Source of the DNA: a virus
Virus record (IMG/VR): IMGVR_UViG_3300023257_000008
Span: 124,001 to 188,000 of that record
Length of the DNA: 64,000 nucleotides
Direction: 5' to 3' (one strand)
Position numbers and translations under genes: made by a program
Part shown: positions 8,496 to 16,658 of the stretch, in pieces
How the letters are laid out: each line of letters starts with the position of its first letter
Position numbering within the stretch: position 1 is the first letter of the stretch
Notes under the pieces: model-generated
The model's database searches: none
What the model saw: the letters and a program-made list of their open reading frames with translations, nothing else
Told to the model about the DNA's origin: nothing

Positions 8496-10007
8496 GTACT
8501 TGACAGCACCCGATTTAGTTGCTAAAATCTAACTATTCCTGTTTGAAACAGGAATCAGAGGTTAGTAAATGAAGTGTCGCATCTTTCGACTTCACAAGGA
8601 CACCAACCCGTCCAAAATCGATAAGTTGGAAGCCCTGCACAAAGTCTACGTCAAGTATGTCCGTATCTGCGTACAAACAATGCTCGACCAGCGAACCCAC
8701 AATCTCCCGAAGTCCGCCAAACAGACGTTCTTTCCACGAGCTACCAACCTTACATCCCAAATCGAAAAGATCGCACGAGACCACGCCATCCAGATCGTGA
8801 GCGCTTGGGCCAAGGCCACTTACGCTCGCAAATTGAAGCCGACTATCACCAATCTCAAACACGATGGTACCCTTACCGAACAAGACGCCAAAGCACTCTA
8901 CACCATTGGATTAAAATCCATCAGTAAGCCATGGAAATTCATTACCCAAGACCACCTCGACGCCTACCACGTTCTGCTGGACACATACGGAGGCAATAAG
9001 CCTATCGTAAGGGACAACCTGCCCATGATGTTGTCAGAAATGACGGCTCGATTGGAAGACACAACTAAAGCTCCTCTCGGGGATTTCTGGCTGAGGGTGT
9101 CTTCGTTAGAACCTCGCAAGTCCGTCTGGTTACCTCTCGTTGGGAATCCTTACATCCAGCAGGCTGACCAAGTTAGCAAAGGTGTTTCAGCCCGCAAGAC
9201 CAAGCGAGGCTTTTGGCGTTTTGAGGCGGTCAGCAAGGACGAATGGATTGTTCCTGAAGCACAGGAAGGTTGGCCTAAGTTGGGTGTGGACGTTGGTTTG
9301 AATGTGCTCGCAGCTACATCAGATGGCGTGACCTATGGTGAACACGTCAAACTCAAGTTCGATAAACTCTACGCTCGTGTCAGGAATCTCAGAGCAAATC
9401 GCCAACGACAGGACTTAAAGGACAACAGTCCAAAGTTGGACCACCTTGAGAGCAAACTGAGTGGGTTGATCAAAACAGAAACGGGTCGTGTAGTAAACAC
9501 CCTTATCGTTCGTCATCCTAAGACAGTGTTCGTGGTTGAGGATCTTGATCTTCGAGGTTGTCGGGGTCAAAAGAGGTTTGCTTACAGGGCGTTACAAGTC
9601 AACTTGGAAAGGAAGACTCCGGTTGAGAAGGTGAACCCAGCTTATACTTCGCAGGAGTGTCCTTCTTGTGGTTATGTTCATCGAGGAAACCGAAATTCAA
9701 CAAGGTTCCATTGCCGCTCGTGCGGCAGGAAAGCTCATGCTGATTGGGTGGGAAGTTCTGGTGTGCTCAGACGTTCTGGAGACGAACACATCGGTACTAA
9801 CGATCATCCGAGAGGCGTAAAACGAGTGCTGAGAGAGCGATTCCGTGTTAAGCGGACCAGTTCCTTGGGATTCGGGCGATTAGAGCGGTCGTCAATCGAG
9901 CCCTTACCGTTGGGCCGGAGGTTTACTACCGTTGGATCAGATTCGTCTGGCAGCGGCACAGCTTCAAACTTGATGCCTGTTACATTCCAGCAGGTTTTAA
10001 GGAACGG
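8496..10007 (+). mobile_element. TnpB-only element of the IS607-like family, with omega-RNA end
   Basis: The left end begins GTACTTGACAG just after GG (8494-8495). It carries TTGACA (8500-8505), 17 bases, TAAAAT (8523-8528), a good sigma-70 promoter, then an inverted repeat TTCCTG...CAGGAA before tnpB. The right end is GGTTTTAAGGAACGG at 10007. Related copies lie at 28636-30900, 44269-44619 and 61645-61995. No recombinase gene is present. Excision at GG rejoins the surrounding minus-strand gene in frame, which fixes both ends. Confidence 0.8.
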
Positions 10008-10035
10008 TGATGTGCTCATCCACAAGGGGCTGTAG
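8569..10035 (+). CDS. tnpB: TnpB RNA-guided endonuclease
   Basis: RuvC-like nuclease of the OrfB/TnpB family. RuvC-I aspartate in LGVDVGLNVLA, RuvC-II glutamate in FVVEDLDLRG, zinc ribbon CPSCGYVHRG...CRSCGRK, and RuvC-III aspartate in HADWVGS. The frame runs past the zinc ribbon through the putative omega-RNA segment and out of the element at 10007, so the last residues are host-derived and the functional protein is probably shorter. About 90 percent identical by eye to the copy at 28650-30074. TnpB proteins cut DNA guided by an RNA from the element's right end; here the adjacent guide would be the host sequence after 10007. Confidence 0.85.
   Translation: MKCRIFRLHKDTNPSKIDKLEALHKVYVKYVRICVQTMLDQRTHNLPKSAKQTFFPRATNLTSQIEKIARDHAIQIVSAWAKATYARKLKPTITNLKHDGTLTEQDAKALYTIGLKSISKPWKFITQDHLDAYHVLLDTYGGNKPIVRDNLPMMLSEMTARLEDTTKAPLGDFWLRVSSLEPRKSVWLPLVGNPYIQQADQVSKGVSARKTKRGFWRFEAVSKDEWIVPEAQEGWPKLGVDVGLNVLAATSDGVTYGEHVKLKFDKLYARVRNLRANRQRQDLKDNSPKLDHLESKLSGLIKTETGRVVNTLIVRHPKTVFVVEDLDLRGCRGQKRFAYRALQVNLERKTPVEKVNPAYTSQECPSCGYVHRGNRNSTRFHCRSCGRKAHADWVGSSGVLRRSGDEHIGTNDHPRGVKRVLRERFRVKRTSSLGFGRLERSSIEPLPLGRRFTTVGSDSSGSGTASNLMPVTFQQVLRNGDVLIHKGL
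9700..10007 (+). ncRNA. Putative omega RNA of the TnpB element
   Basis: The last ~300 bases of the element are conserved in all four copies, including the two without tnpB. The conservation includes the non-coding tail (CTTACCGTTGGGCCGGAGG, then GGTTTTAAGGAACGG), as expected if the RNA is the selected product. The 5' end is not defined from sequence. The guide would start after GG at 10007. Confidence 0.55.
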
Positions 10036-10308
10036 GATTTTGATGATTTCCTTTTTGGCATCAGCATAGGCCAGGGCTTTGTTGACCGTCTCGGCGGGAA
10101 GCTGGCAGTGCCCCACGACCTTGGTGTCGGGTGCCTCCTTCAGGTCGAAGCCGGTGAGTATGTACAGCCTGTCCTTGTGAACGGTGATTGCGAGGTTGTC
10201 CAACTCGGGCACAATGAAACGGATGACGGTAGTCATCATCCCGTGAATCCAGCCCGAGTCCCCGTCCGAGACCGTTTGTTCGACGATGATCGTTTCGTGA
10301 CTTTTCAT
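10008..10308 (-). CDS. Hypothetical protein, 3' end displaced by the TnpB element
   Basis: Start MKSHETIIVEQ at 10308; an alternative ATG at 10314 is too close to GGAGG. The frame now reads from DEHI straight into the element and stops as TVP. The native end lies at 8446-8495. The restored protein is 116 residues and of unknown function. It has an alternating strand pattern (TTVIRFIVPELDNLAITVHKD). Confidence 0.65.
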
Positions 10309-10310
10309 TG

Positions 10311-10793
10311 TCATCCTCCAGGTTTGTGTGTCCGCCGAAGAGCGGCGAGTTCTATTCGTACCGAATAATAGTGGACGAGCAGCGCCACGTAGATGAAATC
10401 TACAGCTAGGGCTAACATCGGTGGCAAGATGGTCCACGCCCGGATGCCCATGTAGCCCTCGTAGGTCTTTCGGACGGACTTCTCGTGGGCTACACGGACC
10501 TCCTCGGGGTCAGCGTCCTCCTTCCAGTGTGTCCCATGTCCGCTGTTGAACCAGCCGGGGGTCGGGTAGGTCGCTGCGGGACGGGCACAACCGTGGTCGT
10601 CAGGCACGCTGACCACGTGGTTTGCAAACCAATCGTACAACTCAGAGGACATATCCTCTATGGCCATTGTCGCTTCTTCGTCACCCACGCTGCAGTCCCC
10701 GATCCGACCTGTCATCCAGGCAACAAGGGATCGCTCGAAGTTGCCCGAGTACTGTTCCGTGTCCACAACGAAGACGTGCGTGTAGTTGATCAT
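10311..10793 (-). CDS. Hypothetical protein with C-terminal membrane helix
   Basis: ATG 10793 overlaps the stop of the upstream gene (ATGA), favouring this start over longer frames. About 160 residues: an N-terminal soluble part with Asp/Glu-rich segments (DCSVGDEEATMAIEDMSSEL) and His/Cys residues (DDHGCARPA), then a hydrophobic helix (LPPMLALAVDFIYVALLVHY) and a basic tail. Family unknown. Confidence 0.6.
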   Translation of the reverse strand: MINYTHVFVVDTEQYSGNFERSLVAWMTGRIGDCSVGDEEATMAIEDMSSELYDWFANHVVSVPDDHGCARPAATYPTPGWFNSGHGTHWKEDADPEEVRVAHEKSVRKTYEGYMGIRAWTILPPMLALAVDFIYVALLVHYYSVRIELAALRRTHKPGG

Positions 10794-11185
10794 CTTCGCA
10801 TCCTTCTCAGAAGCATCACCCGGTCGTACAGTGCCGTTCCGCAGGGTGTGTTCAAGAGCCAGGGCCACTTCGGGTGATCCGGGGTGAGCCAGAACTCCTG
10901 TAACAGGATTGATCTTTTCGTAAGGGGCATGATCTGAGGAGGCACGAACCTTGGTTTGGCAACCTTGCACCGCCAGATTTCGATGCTCTGTTTACACCCA
11001 TGTGAGTTCTTGGAAAAAATCCGTGCTGCTGGCAAACTTTTGAACACGAACAAGCCGCCCGTTTTCGCTTTGGCCCATTCGTCAGGTTTGTACTCCATCT
11101 GCCAGTCAGGGTTGTTAATAACGACCGAAAGGCGTTTCCTCCACCAGAGGTGACCTGTGACCCGGACGACCTTGTAAGCAATCAT
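10790..11185 (-). CDS. YKVV/GLFVF family protein
   Basis: Begins MIAYKVVRVTGHLWWRKR, then YKPDEWAKAKTGGLFVFKS, IEIWRCKV, FW, and CGTALYDRVMLLRRM near the end, so it carries every family mark. The start overlaps the stop of the sister gene 11182-11577 by ATGA, so the two are translated in tandem. Function unknown. Confidence 0.7.
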   Translation of the reverse strand: MIAYKVVRVTGHLWWRKRLSVVINNPDWQMEYKPDEWAKAKTGGLFVFKSLPAARIFSKNSHGCKQSIEIWRCKVAKPRFVPPQIMPLTKRSILLQEFWLTPDHPKWPWLLNTPCGTALYDRVMLLRRMRR

Positions 11186-11577
11186 GCTGCTTCCTTTTGG
11201 GCCGGGTTGGGCATCTTTTGGGTGAGCTTGACCCGTTGAAACAGCAGCGTACCCTTGGGGACGGGCATCAGGGCGTGGCCGTATGTGCCCCCCCAGAAGC
11301 ACTCAAAGTCCGCTGCTGTACATAAAATTGACATGTAGGGGATGCTCATGACAGTGAGGCATCGGTCCTCTACCTCACACTCCCAGATCTCGGGCATCCG
11401 AAAGTCGTTGGCCTGAGCGAAGACAGCAGCGTTGGTGTAGGTGTCGAATACGAAGAGACCCCCCGAGCGAGCCTCGGCCCATTTCTTCACTGGGTAAAAG
11501 GTCTGCCACCCAGGGACACCCATGAAGAGGCTCACTCGTTTGTCCCCGTGGCGTTGGACGACCTTGTACGCTTTCAC
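11182..11577 (-). CDS. YKVV/GLFVF family protein
   Basis: The most compact family member (131 residues): KAYKVVQRHGDKR, WAEARSGGLFVFDTY, PEIWECEVED, FWGG, then PKGTLLFQRVKLTQKM. GTG start at 11577 shares bases with the TAG of the preceding gene. The tandem arrangement with 10790-11185 suggests local duplication. Confidence 0.7.
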   Translation of the reverse strand: MKAYKVVQRHGDKRVSLFMGVPGWQTFYPVKKWAEARSGGLFVFDTYTNAAVFAQANDFRMPEIWECEVEDRCLTVMSIPYMSILCTAADFECFWGGTYGHALMPVPKGTLLFQRVKLTQKMPNPAQKEAA

Positions 11578-11816
11578 TAGAACCTCCCCGGATGATTCCA
11601 GGCTTTGCAGACGTTGTCATATTGTGTGGCCAGCTTGTTCCGCTCGCCCTGACCGAACTTGATCAGGCGTGCCCGCATGCGCTTGCGATACTTGGCCCAG
11701 AGCACCCTGTTGGCCATCGCAGGGCCGAGCAGATCCCCGAACTCATCCTCCGCAGCGTCCAGGAGACGCTGGATCTCCCGCTCCCGACTGTACCTCTCAC
11801 GTTTGGGTCGGCCCAC
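11577..11816 (-). CDS. Hypothetical basic protein
   Basis: I choose GTG 11816 (GRPKRERYSREREIQRLL) because AGGAGG lies 6 bases before it; the longer frame to 11927 overlaps the gene upstream heavily. About 79 residues, highly charged and helical. A nucleic-acid-binding role is possible but not shown. Confidence 0.55.
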   Translation of the reverse strand: MGRPKRERYSREREIQRLLDAAEDEFGDLLGPAMANRVLWAKYRKRMRARLIKFGQGERNKLATQYDNVCKAWNHPGRF

Positions 11817-12021
11817 GGGGCACCTCCTGTAATAGGGGTTCAAGTTCCGAGGCCATCCATCCGAAGTTTTCCCAAAGCCCAAAAATGTCGCCCATGTCAG
11901 TGGCTTGATCGTGTTTGACCAGGGCACCGCCTCGCTCCACGGAGATGACGGTTCCTACACGGCAAGGAGGGCCGTCTACGCCTTTCCTGAGCCGGACCCG
12001 TTGTTTGACCCAAAGTTTCAT
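11797..12021 (-). CDS. Hypothetical protein, small beta-barrel-like
   Basis: 74 residues, MKLWVKQRVRLRKGVDGPPCRVGTVISV..., with a VRL-x-GTVISVE-x-GGALVKHD pattern like KOW/SH3-type barrels. It overlaps the start of the next gene by about 20 bases. Upstream lies a near-complete bipartite promoter at 12085-12110. Confidence 0.6.
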   Translation of the reverse strand: MKLWVKQRVRLRKGVDGPPCRVGTVISVERGGALVKHDQATDMGDIFGLWENFGWMASELEPLLQEVPRGPTQT

Positions 12022-12084
12022 GCCGTGTCTCGCTCACGTTTCCGTTCCTGGCCCCACAGCAGCATGGAGCATCCGTTACTCCCT

Positions 12085-12110
12085 CTACTCGGCTGGTGCC
12101 CTGAATGATC
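12085..12110 (-). promoter_or_regulatory. Bipartite promoter for 11797-12021
   Basis: GATCATT-N13-GAGTAG: the distal half has one mismatch; the spacing is exactly 13. Confidence 0.55.
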
Positions 12111-12151
12111 TCTCCAGTTCTGTGGTTTGTTGTTCGAGGTGCATGCTTTTC

Positions 12152-12527
12152 CTAGTGCCAGCCCATCGGTGTCGCTCCTTCCCGCCGGGCTTCCCCCGGC
12201 ACGGGTCTGCAATCAATACGGCAGTCTAGTTGCCTCATGTTCGGGGTGTAGACCACGTCCTCCATGAACTCGTCCAGGTGACGGGTCGCTTCTAGGTAGT
12301 CTTGGGCTGAGGTTCCTGCTTCGGCCACGGCGAGGTGGAAGGCACCCTGGAAGAGTGAAATCTCGGTGCAAGCGTAGGACCGGACAAGGTGTGAGTCGTT
12401 CCATCGGGAGCCACACTCGTAGCTCCCGATGGAAAAATGTCAGGAAGCTTCTCAGGAGGCTTCTTAGCGGGGCGTCACAGAACGGGCACTTTGGGTGCAG
12501 GGTCCACATCGAAGTTGATTCAGTCAT
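12152..12527 (-). pseudogene. Zinc-ribbon protein with single-base frameshift
   Basis: Starts MTESTSMWTLHPKCPFCDAP at 12527, overlapping the stop of the gene upstream. After a T5 run (12433-12437) the coding frame is lost; removing one T continues as FSIGSYECGSRWNDS...LFQGAFHLAVAEAGTS...LDEFMEDV and ends at 12152, giving exactly 125 codons. CPFC plus YECGS fit a zinc ribbon. It may be a real lesion, a slippage site or a sequencing error. Confidence 0.55.
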
Positions 12528-12829
12528 CCAGTCCCCTCTTGGTAGTTTTTGGCCTTCTCCAGGGCTTCGCTCAGGAAGCCATCACAGATGATCCCCTCGT
12601 TAGCCAAACGGCCTCCCTCGGCCAGTCCGATGAGGTAGGTGGTTCGTCCCCCAGCCTTCATTCTGACCTCCTGGACGATGACCTGAATGGGCTGGTTGCT
12701 CAGGTTGCTTTCTTCCTTCCCAAACTGGCAATGGACGCACCGGAACTCGACGCCCCGGACGGTCTCGGTGTGTTGTCCCTGACAGTGCGAGCACGGGCGC
12801 AGGACGAAAGCATTATAAAAGTTCCTTGA
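12524..12829 (-). pseudogene. C-terminal part of a gene cut by the IS607-type element
   Basis: The frame LRPCSHCQGQHTETVRGVEFRCVHCQFGKEE... is a good zinc-ribbon protein (CSHC, CVHC) but has no native start; its upstream end runs into the left end of the recombinase/TnpB element. The 5' part may be the fragment at 14589-14674, though I could not restore a single frame through a GG core. Confidence 0.45.
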
Positions 12830-12860
12830 CTTTTGGCACAATCGGGCCTATGTTGTCCGT

Positions 12861-13469
12861 ATGAGGGATGAAAAACCACTTCGAGTTCGTGCGTCGGTGG
12901 CAGCCAAACTCCTTGGTCTTCAAGGAGTAGCTCTTCGTAGAAGAGCCGCCAAGGGAGAAATACCTGCTATCCGGTCCGACACTGGACGCTGGTTTATCCC
13001 CACATGGTGGGTCGAAGAACAGGCAGGAGTGACCCCGAAGACGACAGAGTGTCGGTGCGCTATCTACGCAAGGGAATCTTCATCTGAGAACAAGGCAGCA
13101 CTGGCTTCGCAAGTTGATGGGCTCCGTCGGTATGCTACAGCAAAAGGCTGGCAAATTGTTCAGGTGGTCACAGAAATCGGCTCTGGCATTAACGACGAGC
13201 GACGAAAACTCCACCGGCTTCTGGCTGCTAAGGATTTCGATGTGCTTCTTGTAGAGCACAAAGACAGGCTCACTCGATTCGGTTTCCGCTGGTTCGTAGC
13301 CCTTGCGCCGTTTCGGATCGAAGTCGTCAACGTCGCTGAAGACAAGACCTCCGATCTTATGGAAGACCTCGTGGCCATCATAACGTCCTTCTGTGCTCGT
13401 CTTTACGGGCAGCGACGAGGCAGGAAGAAGACAGAAGCAGCAATCCAAGCGCTGGAGAAGAAAAAGTAG
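12861..13469 (+). CDS. tnpA: IS607-family serine recombinase
   Basis: N-terminal MerR-like helix-turn-helix (RASVAAKLLGLQGVALRRR..., residues about 8-55) followed by a small serine resolvase domain. The nucleophile is the serine in AIYARESSS; EIGSGINDERRKL and EHKDRLTRFGF are conserved IS607 resolvase segments. It catalyses excision and integration, probably at a GG core. The stop abuts the tnpB start at 13470. Confidence 0.9.
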   Translation: MRDEKPLRVRASVAAKLLGLQGVALRRRAAKGEIPAIRSDTGRWFIPTWWVEEQAGVTPKTTECRCAIYARESSSENKAALASQVDGLRRYATAKGWQIVQVVTEIGSGINDERRKLHRLLAAKDFDVLLVEHKDRLTRFGFRWFVALAPFRIEVVNVAEDKTSDLMEDLVAIITSFCARLYGQRRGRKKTEAAIQALEKKK

Positions 13470-14582
13470 ATGCGTAAGGCGCACAAGACCTTCTCTGTCC
13501 CTACTATGCGACGCTCCAGTCGCATCTTCATCAACGATCTGAACACAGGAAAGCGGGACGAACTTGTAGATTTTCTGCGATTGTGCCACGACACCACGCA
13601 GTACTTTGTAGATCTCTTTTGGCAACGAAAGGACTTCTCGGCTACTCTCGCAGACCTCCCTACAGTACATCGAGGACGAGACAGGTTCAAAATCACGACC
13701 CGACTTGCTCAAGCCCTTGCCAAACAAGCGAAGGAAACGGTCCGATCTGCCCACGCCAACAAGCACAGGAAACCTAGTCTTCGTAGACACACAGCCACAC
13801 TGTGCTCGCATTTCGTAACCGTTTCGGAGTTCGATGGGGCATTCGATTACGCTATCAAACTGATCGGCTCTGGAGCCCCCCGAGTGGTCATTCCTACAAA
13901 GAGCACCGCACACATCAACAAGATGCTCAGTAACGGCTGGAAGATCAGCAAGTCTATTCGGCTCGGTCGTAGAAACGACGATCTCTACATAGACCTCTTG
14001 CTGGAGAAGCCCAAAGCCCCCAAGCGGAAGATCGGAAAAATCCTCGGGATGGATTCCAACTACAAGGCTGGTCTTGTCTTCTCTGATGGCCAACAGATCG
14101 CAGATGAACCATATGCCCTTATCCAACAATTTGGACGTCGCAGGAAGCACACAAGAACCTATATCAAATCGGTGGTCGGTCACGCCCTCAAGTCTCTTGA
14201 TTTGAGTGGTGTCCAAGAGCTGTGCATCGAGGACCTGAAACATGTGAAACGTGGTACACGGGGAAAGTTTCCTCGTCGGTTTAATAGGCGGTTGTCTCAT
14301 TGGCTTTATGCCTATACGGCGGATCTCATTGAACGGAAATGTGAGGAAGAGGGGGTCCGGCTGGAACGGAAGAACCCCTGGAAAACCTCGCAGTTCTGTC
14401 GAGTATGCCGTAGATGGGACAGGCGAAATCGGAGAGGGGACAAGTTCAAGTGTGTGCATTGTGGGCATTCCGAACATGCCGACCTCAATGCTGCCAAGAA
14501 CTTGGAGCTTCTTGGGTTGGCGGGAGTCTATGGTCTCCGTTTACTACCAAATCCTCTGCCGGTTTATGCCGGTTCTGGGTAA
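13470..14582 (+). CDS. tnpB: TnpB RNA-guided endonuclease, 370 aa
   Basis: Complete catalytic set: RuvC-I aspartate in KILGMDSNYKAGL, RuvC-II glutamate in LCIEDLKHVKRG, RuvC-III aspartate in EHADLNAAKNLE, and zinc ribbon CRVCRRWD...CVHCGHS. Length is usual for TnpB. It directly follows tnpA. Its guide RNA end would lie near 14480-14600 but I cannot delimit it. Confidence 0.9.
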   Translation: MRKAHKTFSVPTMRRSSRIFINDLNTGKRDELVDFLRLCHDTTQYFVDLFWQRKDFSATLADLPTVHRGRDRFKITTRLAQALAKQAKETVRSAHANKHRKPSLRRHTATLCSHFVTVSEFDGAFDYAIKLIGSGAPRVVIPTKSTAHINKMLSNGWKISKSIRLGRRNDDLYIDLLLEKPKAPKRKIGKILGMDSNYKAGLVFSDGQQIADEPYALIQQFGRRRKHTRTYIKSVVGHALKSLDLSGVQELCIEDLKHVKRGTRGKFPRRFNRRLSHWLYAYTADLIERKCEEEGVRLERKNPWKTSQFCRVCRRWDRRNRRGDKFKCVHCGHSEHADLNAAKNLELLGLAGVYGLRLLPNPLPVYAGSG

Positions 14583-14588
14583 CCATTA

Positions 14589-14674
14589 GGTAAACAGACC
14601 GTGAGAATGTCCCCTGGTGTAGCCAGGGCCTTGATGGTGACGTCTTTGCTGTACTCATCAATGGGAAAGGCCAT
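14589..14674 (-). pseudogene. 5' fragment of a gene paralogous to the next gene's N-terminus
   Basis: ATG 14674 (overlapping the stop of the gene upstream) encodes MAFPIDEYSKDVTIKALATP, matching MIYPLDEYSKDVTVKAL at the start of the neighbouring gene. The frame then runs into the right end of the IS607-type element. Confidence 0.5.
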
Positions 14675-15222
14675 CAGAAATCACCGTCCCCGTAGATGTC
14701 ATCGTATGTCAGGAGGCCCTCGTCGGGGTGCCTGTCGATTACCCAGTCGGGGATGTAACGATCGGCCCAGATGGACCGCATCACGTTGCCTCCTGTTGAC
14801 GGTATAGGGGTCTGCTGTTTCCTTGTGGCCTCTTCCGATTTCCACCATCTAAATTTGATCCCTTGCGGTCCGTCATAGATCTCTTTCAGCCGAGCGCCCT
14901 GTGCTCGGTCTTCCGTTTCAGCGTAGAGATACAGGACATAGTCGCCCCGTCTGGTCGTGGTACTTACCTTTGCCAGATGGAAGAGGCCTTCTGACAGCTC
15001 CTTTTCGGCCACCTCCACTAGTCGACCCATGCTCGGACCGAAGAAGAGCCATTTGCCGGACATTTTGGGATAGGTCCCATCCGCCGACATATGGAACCAA
15101 CCGTCTTCCGTGTGTACTCTCATGTCAGCTCCTCTCGTTACAAGCTCTACTCCAAGCGTACCCTGATGACCTAGCGCCTTGACAGTGACGTCCTTGCTGT
15201 ACTCATCAAGGGGGTAGATCAT
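14674..15222 (-). CDS. Hypothetical protein
   Basis: Longest frame 182 residues from ATG 15222. A second start, MRVHTEDGWFHMS at about 15123, has GAGGAG before it and a promoter-like GAGTAG at 15147, so the first ~33 residues (MIYPLDEYSKDVTVKAL...) may be a separate short frame fused to the main one. Product unknown, with a Trp/Tyr-rich C-terminal half (WADRYIPDWVID). Confidence 0.6.
   Translation of the reverse strand: MIYPLDEYSKDVTVKALGHQGTLGVELVTRGADMRVHTEDGWFHMSADGTYPKMSGKWLFFGPSMGRLVEVAEKELSEGLFHLAKVSTTTRRGDYVLYLYAETEDRAQGARLKEIYDGPQGIKFRWWKSEEATRKQQTPIPSTGGNVMRSIWADRYIPDWVIDRHPDEGLLTYDDIYGDGDF
15147..15171 (-). promoter_or_regulatory. Internal promoter-like motif (variant, 12-base spacer)
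   Basis: GGTCATC, 12 bases, GAGTAG within the 5' part of the gene at 14674-15222. It resembles the motif at 16567-16592, including the following GAGCTTGT. Confidence 0.4.
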
Positions 15223-15243
15223 GGTCCTGATTTTACCCCCCTA

Positions 15244-15597
15244 TTAGTCCTCTACCTTAAGTTTCATCAGGAACATGGGGTCGCCCCTTTTGTACAGGCC
15301 CAACATACAGCGGGGTCTGTAGTTTTGTCTGCTGAAACGCCAAAACAACCCGTCCTCTTTGCATTTCTGGCAGAGACCTAGATGGGGGTAGTCCGGGAGG
15401 GAAGCTCCCTCACAAGCCGCACAGTAGTGCCTTCCACAGTGTATGCAACGATGTTTGAGGAGTTCGGCCCACTCCTCCTCCGTTTTTTGTTGTACCGTTG
15501 TCCTGCTTAGTTGGACATCCTTATTTGTCACCAGTTTCCCGCAAAGATCGCATTGAACCCTTACTCGCAGTTTCAATCCGTCTAGCGCAATGCTCAT
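15244..15597 (-). CDS. Multi-cysteine zinc-binding protein
   Basis: 117 residues with CDLCGK, CIHCGRHYCAAC and CQKCK: three CxxC-type knuckles, a RING/treble-clef-like spacing. It lies close behind the DHH phosphoesterase gene. Binding partner unknown. Confidence 0.7.
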   Translation of the reverse strand: MSIALDGLKLRVRVQCDLCGKLVTNKDVQLSRTTVQQKTEEEWAELLKHRCIHCGRHYCAACEGASLPDYPHLGLCQKCKEDGLFWRFSRQNYRPRCMLGLYKRGDPMFLMKLKVED

Positions 15598-15600
15598 GAG

Positions 15601-16530
15601 TTACCGCCCATCCCTGGTCACAGAGATTGCTTCGGCCACTGTCCAGTCAGGCAGAGCGTCGCACCAGAACCCAGCGGCCCCGTCGTGACCGCCCCCTCCC
15701 ATGCTCTTAGCGATAGCGGCCATGGAGATGTCGTCACGGAGCGGATTGCGAAAAAGAGTGACCTTCCATTTGTTCCGAGAACCGTGGAAGGCGAAGACCA
15801 AGACCCCTACGTGGTTGTCCTTCCAGAGTCCGTCCACTACCTTGGAGTTGGACAGGGGGGCATTGATGGCAAGCCAGTCCTGGTCCTTCCATCGGATGTC
15901 CAAAGCACACGCCCGAGCCAACTTGTGATTCTGGGCCTGGACGTATTTCGAGATGGCGTTCCCCGCACGGAGGATCTTGGGCTCGAGTTCTCCGCAATAG
16001 ATCAGAAGGCCCTTCCAGAGCCAGGGGTTCTTGTGAGGATCAGTCTCTTCCTCCGCCTTCATCCCGTACTGGAAAGGGAGGACTTCGGGATCCTCGTGAT
16101 CCCAAACATCGTAGCGGCCAAGCATCCGCACGGTGTAGGGCATCGGCTTTCCGGGGAAGAAATGTACCCACGCCTTTTCGCAACCGGAGAGGCCGTCATC
16201 GAAGTGTAAAGCGTTGCCCTGGAAGACGGTGGCGTCCTTTCCCTTGCTCTGCACTGTTTTGACGATCTCCTGGATATTGGGCTCGTGATGGTCGAGCCAG
16301 ATGATTCTCTCGGGGTGCCAGTCCAGTTTCCCAGCGAGGCGTATGAAATCCTGAGCGGGAGGGGTCCAGTCCACAAGGACAACGGTATCCCTCGTCAGGA
16401 TGTCGTTATGGGGAAAGTCGTCCCCGTGGTCAATGGGATGCAGAATAGAGCCAGGAAGGGCCTTTGAACAGACGGCCCCGCCGCAATGCCCGTCCAGGTC
16501 TGCGGAGTGGTAGAAAATATGCGTTGCCAT
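15601..16530 (-). CDS. DHH-family phosphoesterase
   Basis: 309 residues with the DHH superfamily motifs in order: HSADLDGHCGG (DxDG, residues about 8-18), VLVDW, LDHHEP (the DHH motif), and the C-terminal GGGGHDGAAGF of the DHHA1 domain. Such enzymes are manganese-dependent and degrade short oligonucleotides, nucleotides such as pAp, or single-stranded DNA. A nucleotide-scavenging or nanoRNase role is likely; the exact substrate cannot be read. RBS AAGGAG and promoter at 16567-16592. Confidence 0.85.
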   Translation of the reverse strand: MATHIFYHSADLDGHCGGAVCSKALPGSILHPIDHGDDFPHNDILTRDTVVLVDWTPPAQDFIRLAGKLDWHPERIIWLDHHEPNIQEIVKTVQSKGKDATVFQGNALHFDDGLSGCEKAWVHFFPGKPMPYTVRMLGRYDVWDHEDPEVLPFQYGMKAEEETDPHKNPWLWKGLLIYCGELEPKILRAGNAISKYVQAQNHKLARACALDIRWKDQDWLAINAPLSNSKVVDGLWKDNHVGVLVFAFHGSRNKWKVTLFRNPLRDDISMAAIAKSMGGGGHDGAAGFWCDALPDWTVAEAISVTRDGR

Positions 16531-16566
16531 TAGTCAACTCTCCTTCAAGTTCCATCCACACAAGCT

Positions 16567-16592
16567 CTACTCCAATCGCACCCTTGATGATC
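16567..16592 (-). promoter_or_regulatory. Bipartite promoter for the DHH phosphoesterase
   Basis: Full GATCATC-N13-GAGTAG match upstream of 15601-16530; the 37-base leader carries AAGGAG. Confidence 0.7.
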
Positions 16593-16658
16593 TCTGAGGG
16601 TCTCCGATTGTGCCCTTGCCCGGTGTTACGGAGTAGACTTACAGAACGGAGGGGACCG

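Larger units (their letters stand above)
12800..14600 (+). mobile_element. IS607-type element with serine recombinase and TnpB
   Basis: Two genes in tandem, tnpA then tnpB, with no gap. A promoter TTGACT, 17 bases, TATGTT lies upstream at about 12829-12857. Exact ends were not fixed; the borders given are where host frames stop being readable. It sits between two truncated minus-strand gene fragments. This is a different lineage from the 8.5/28.6 kb family. Confidence 0.7.
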
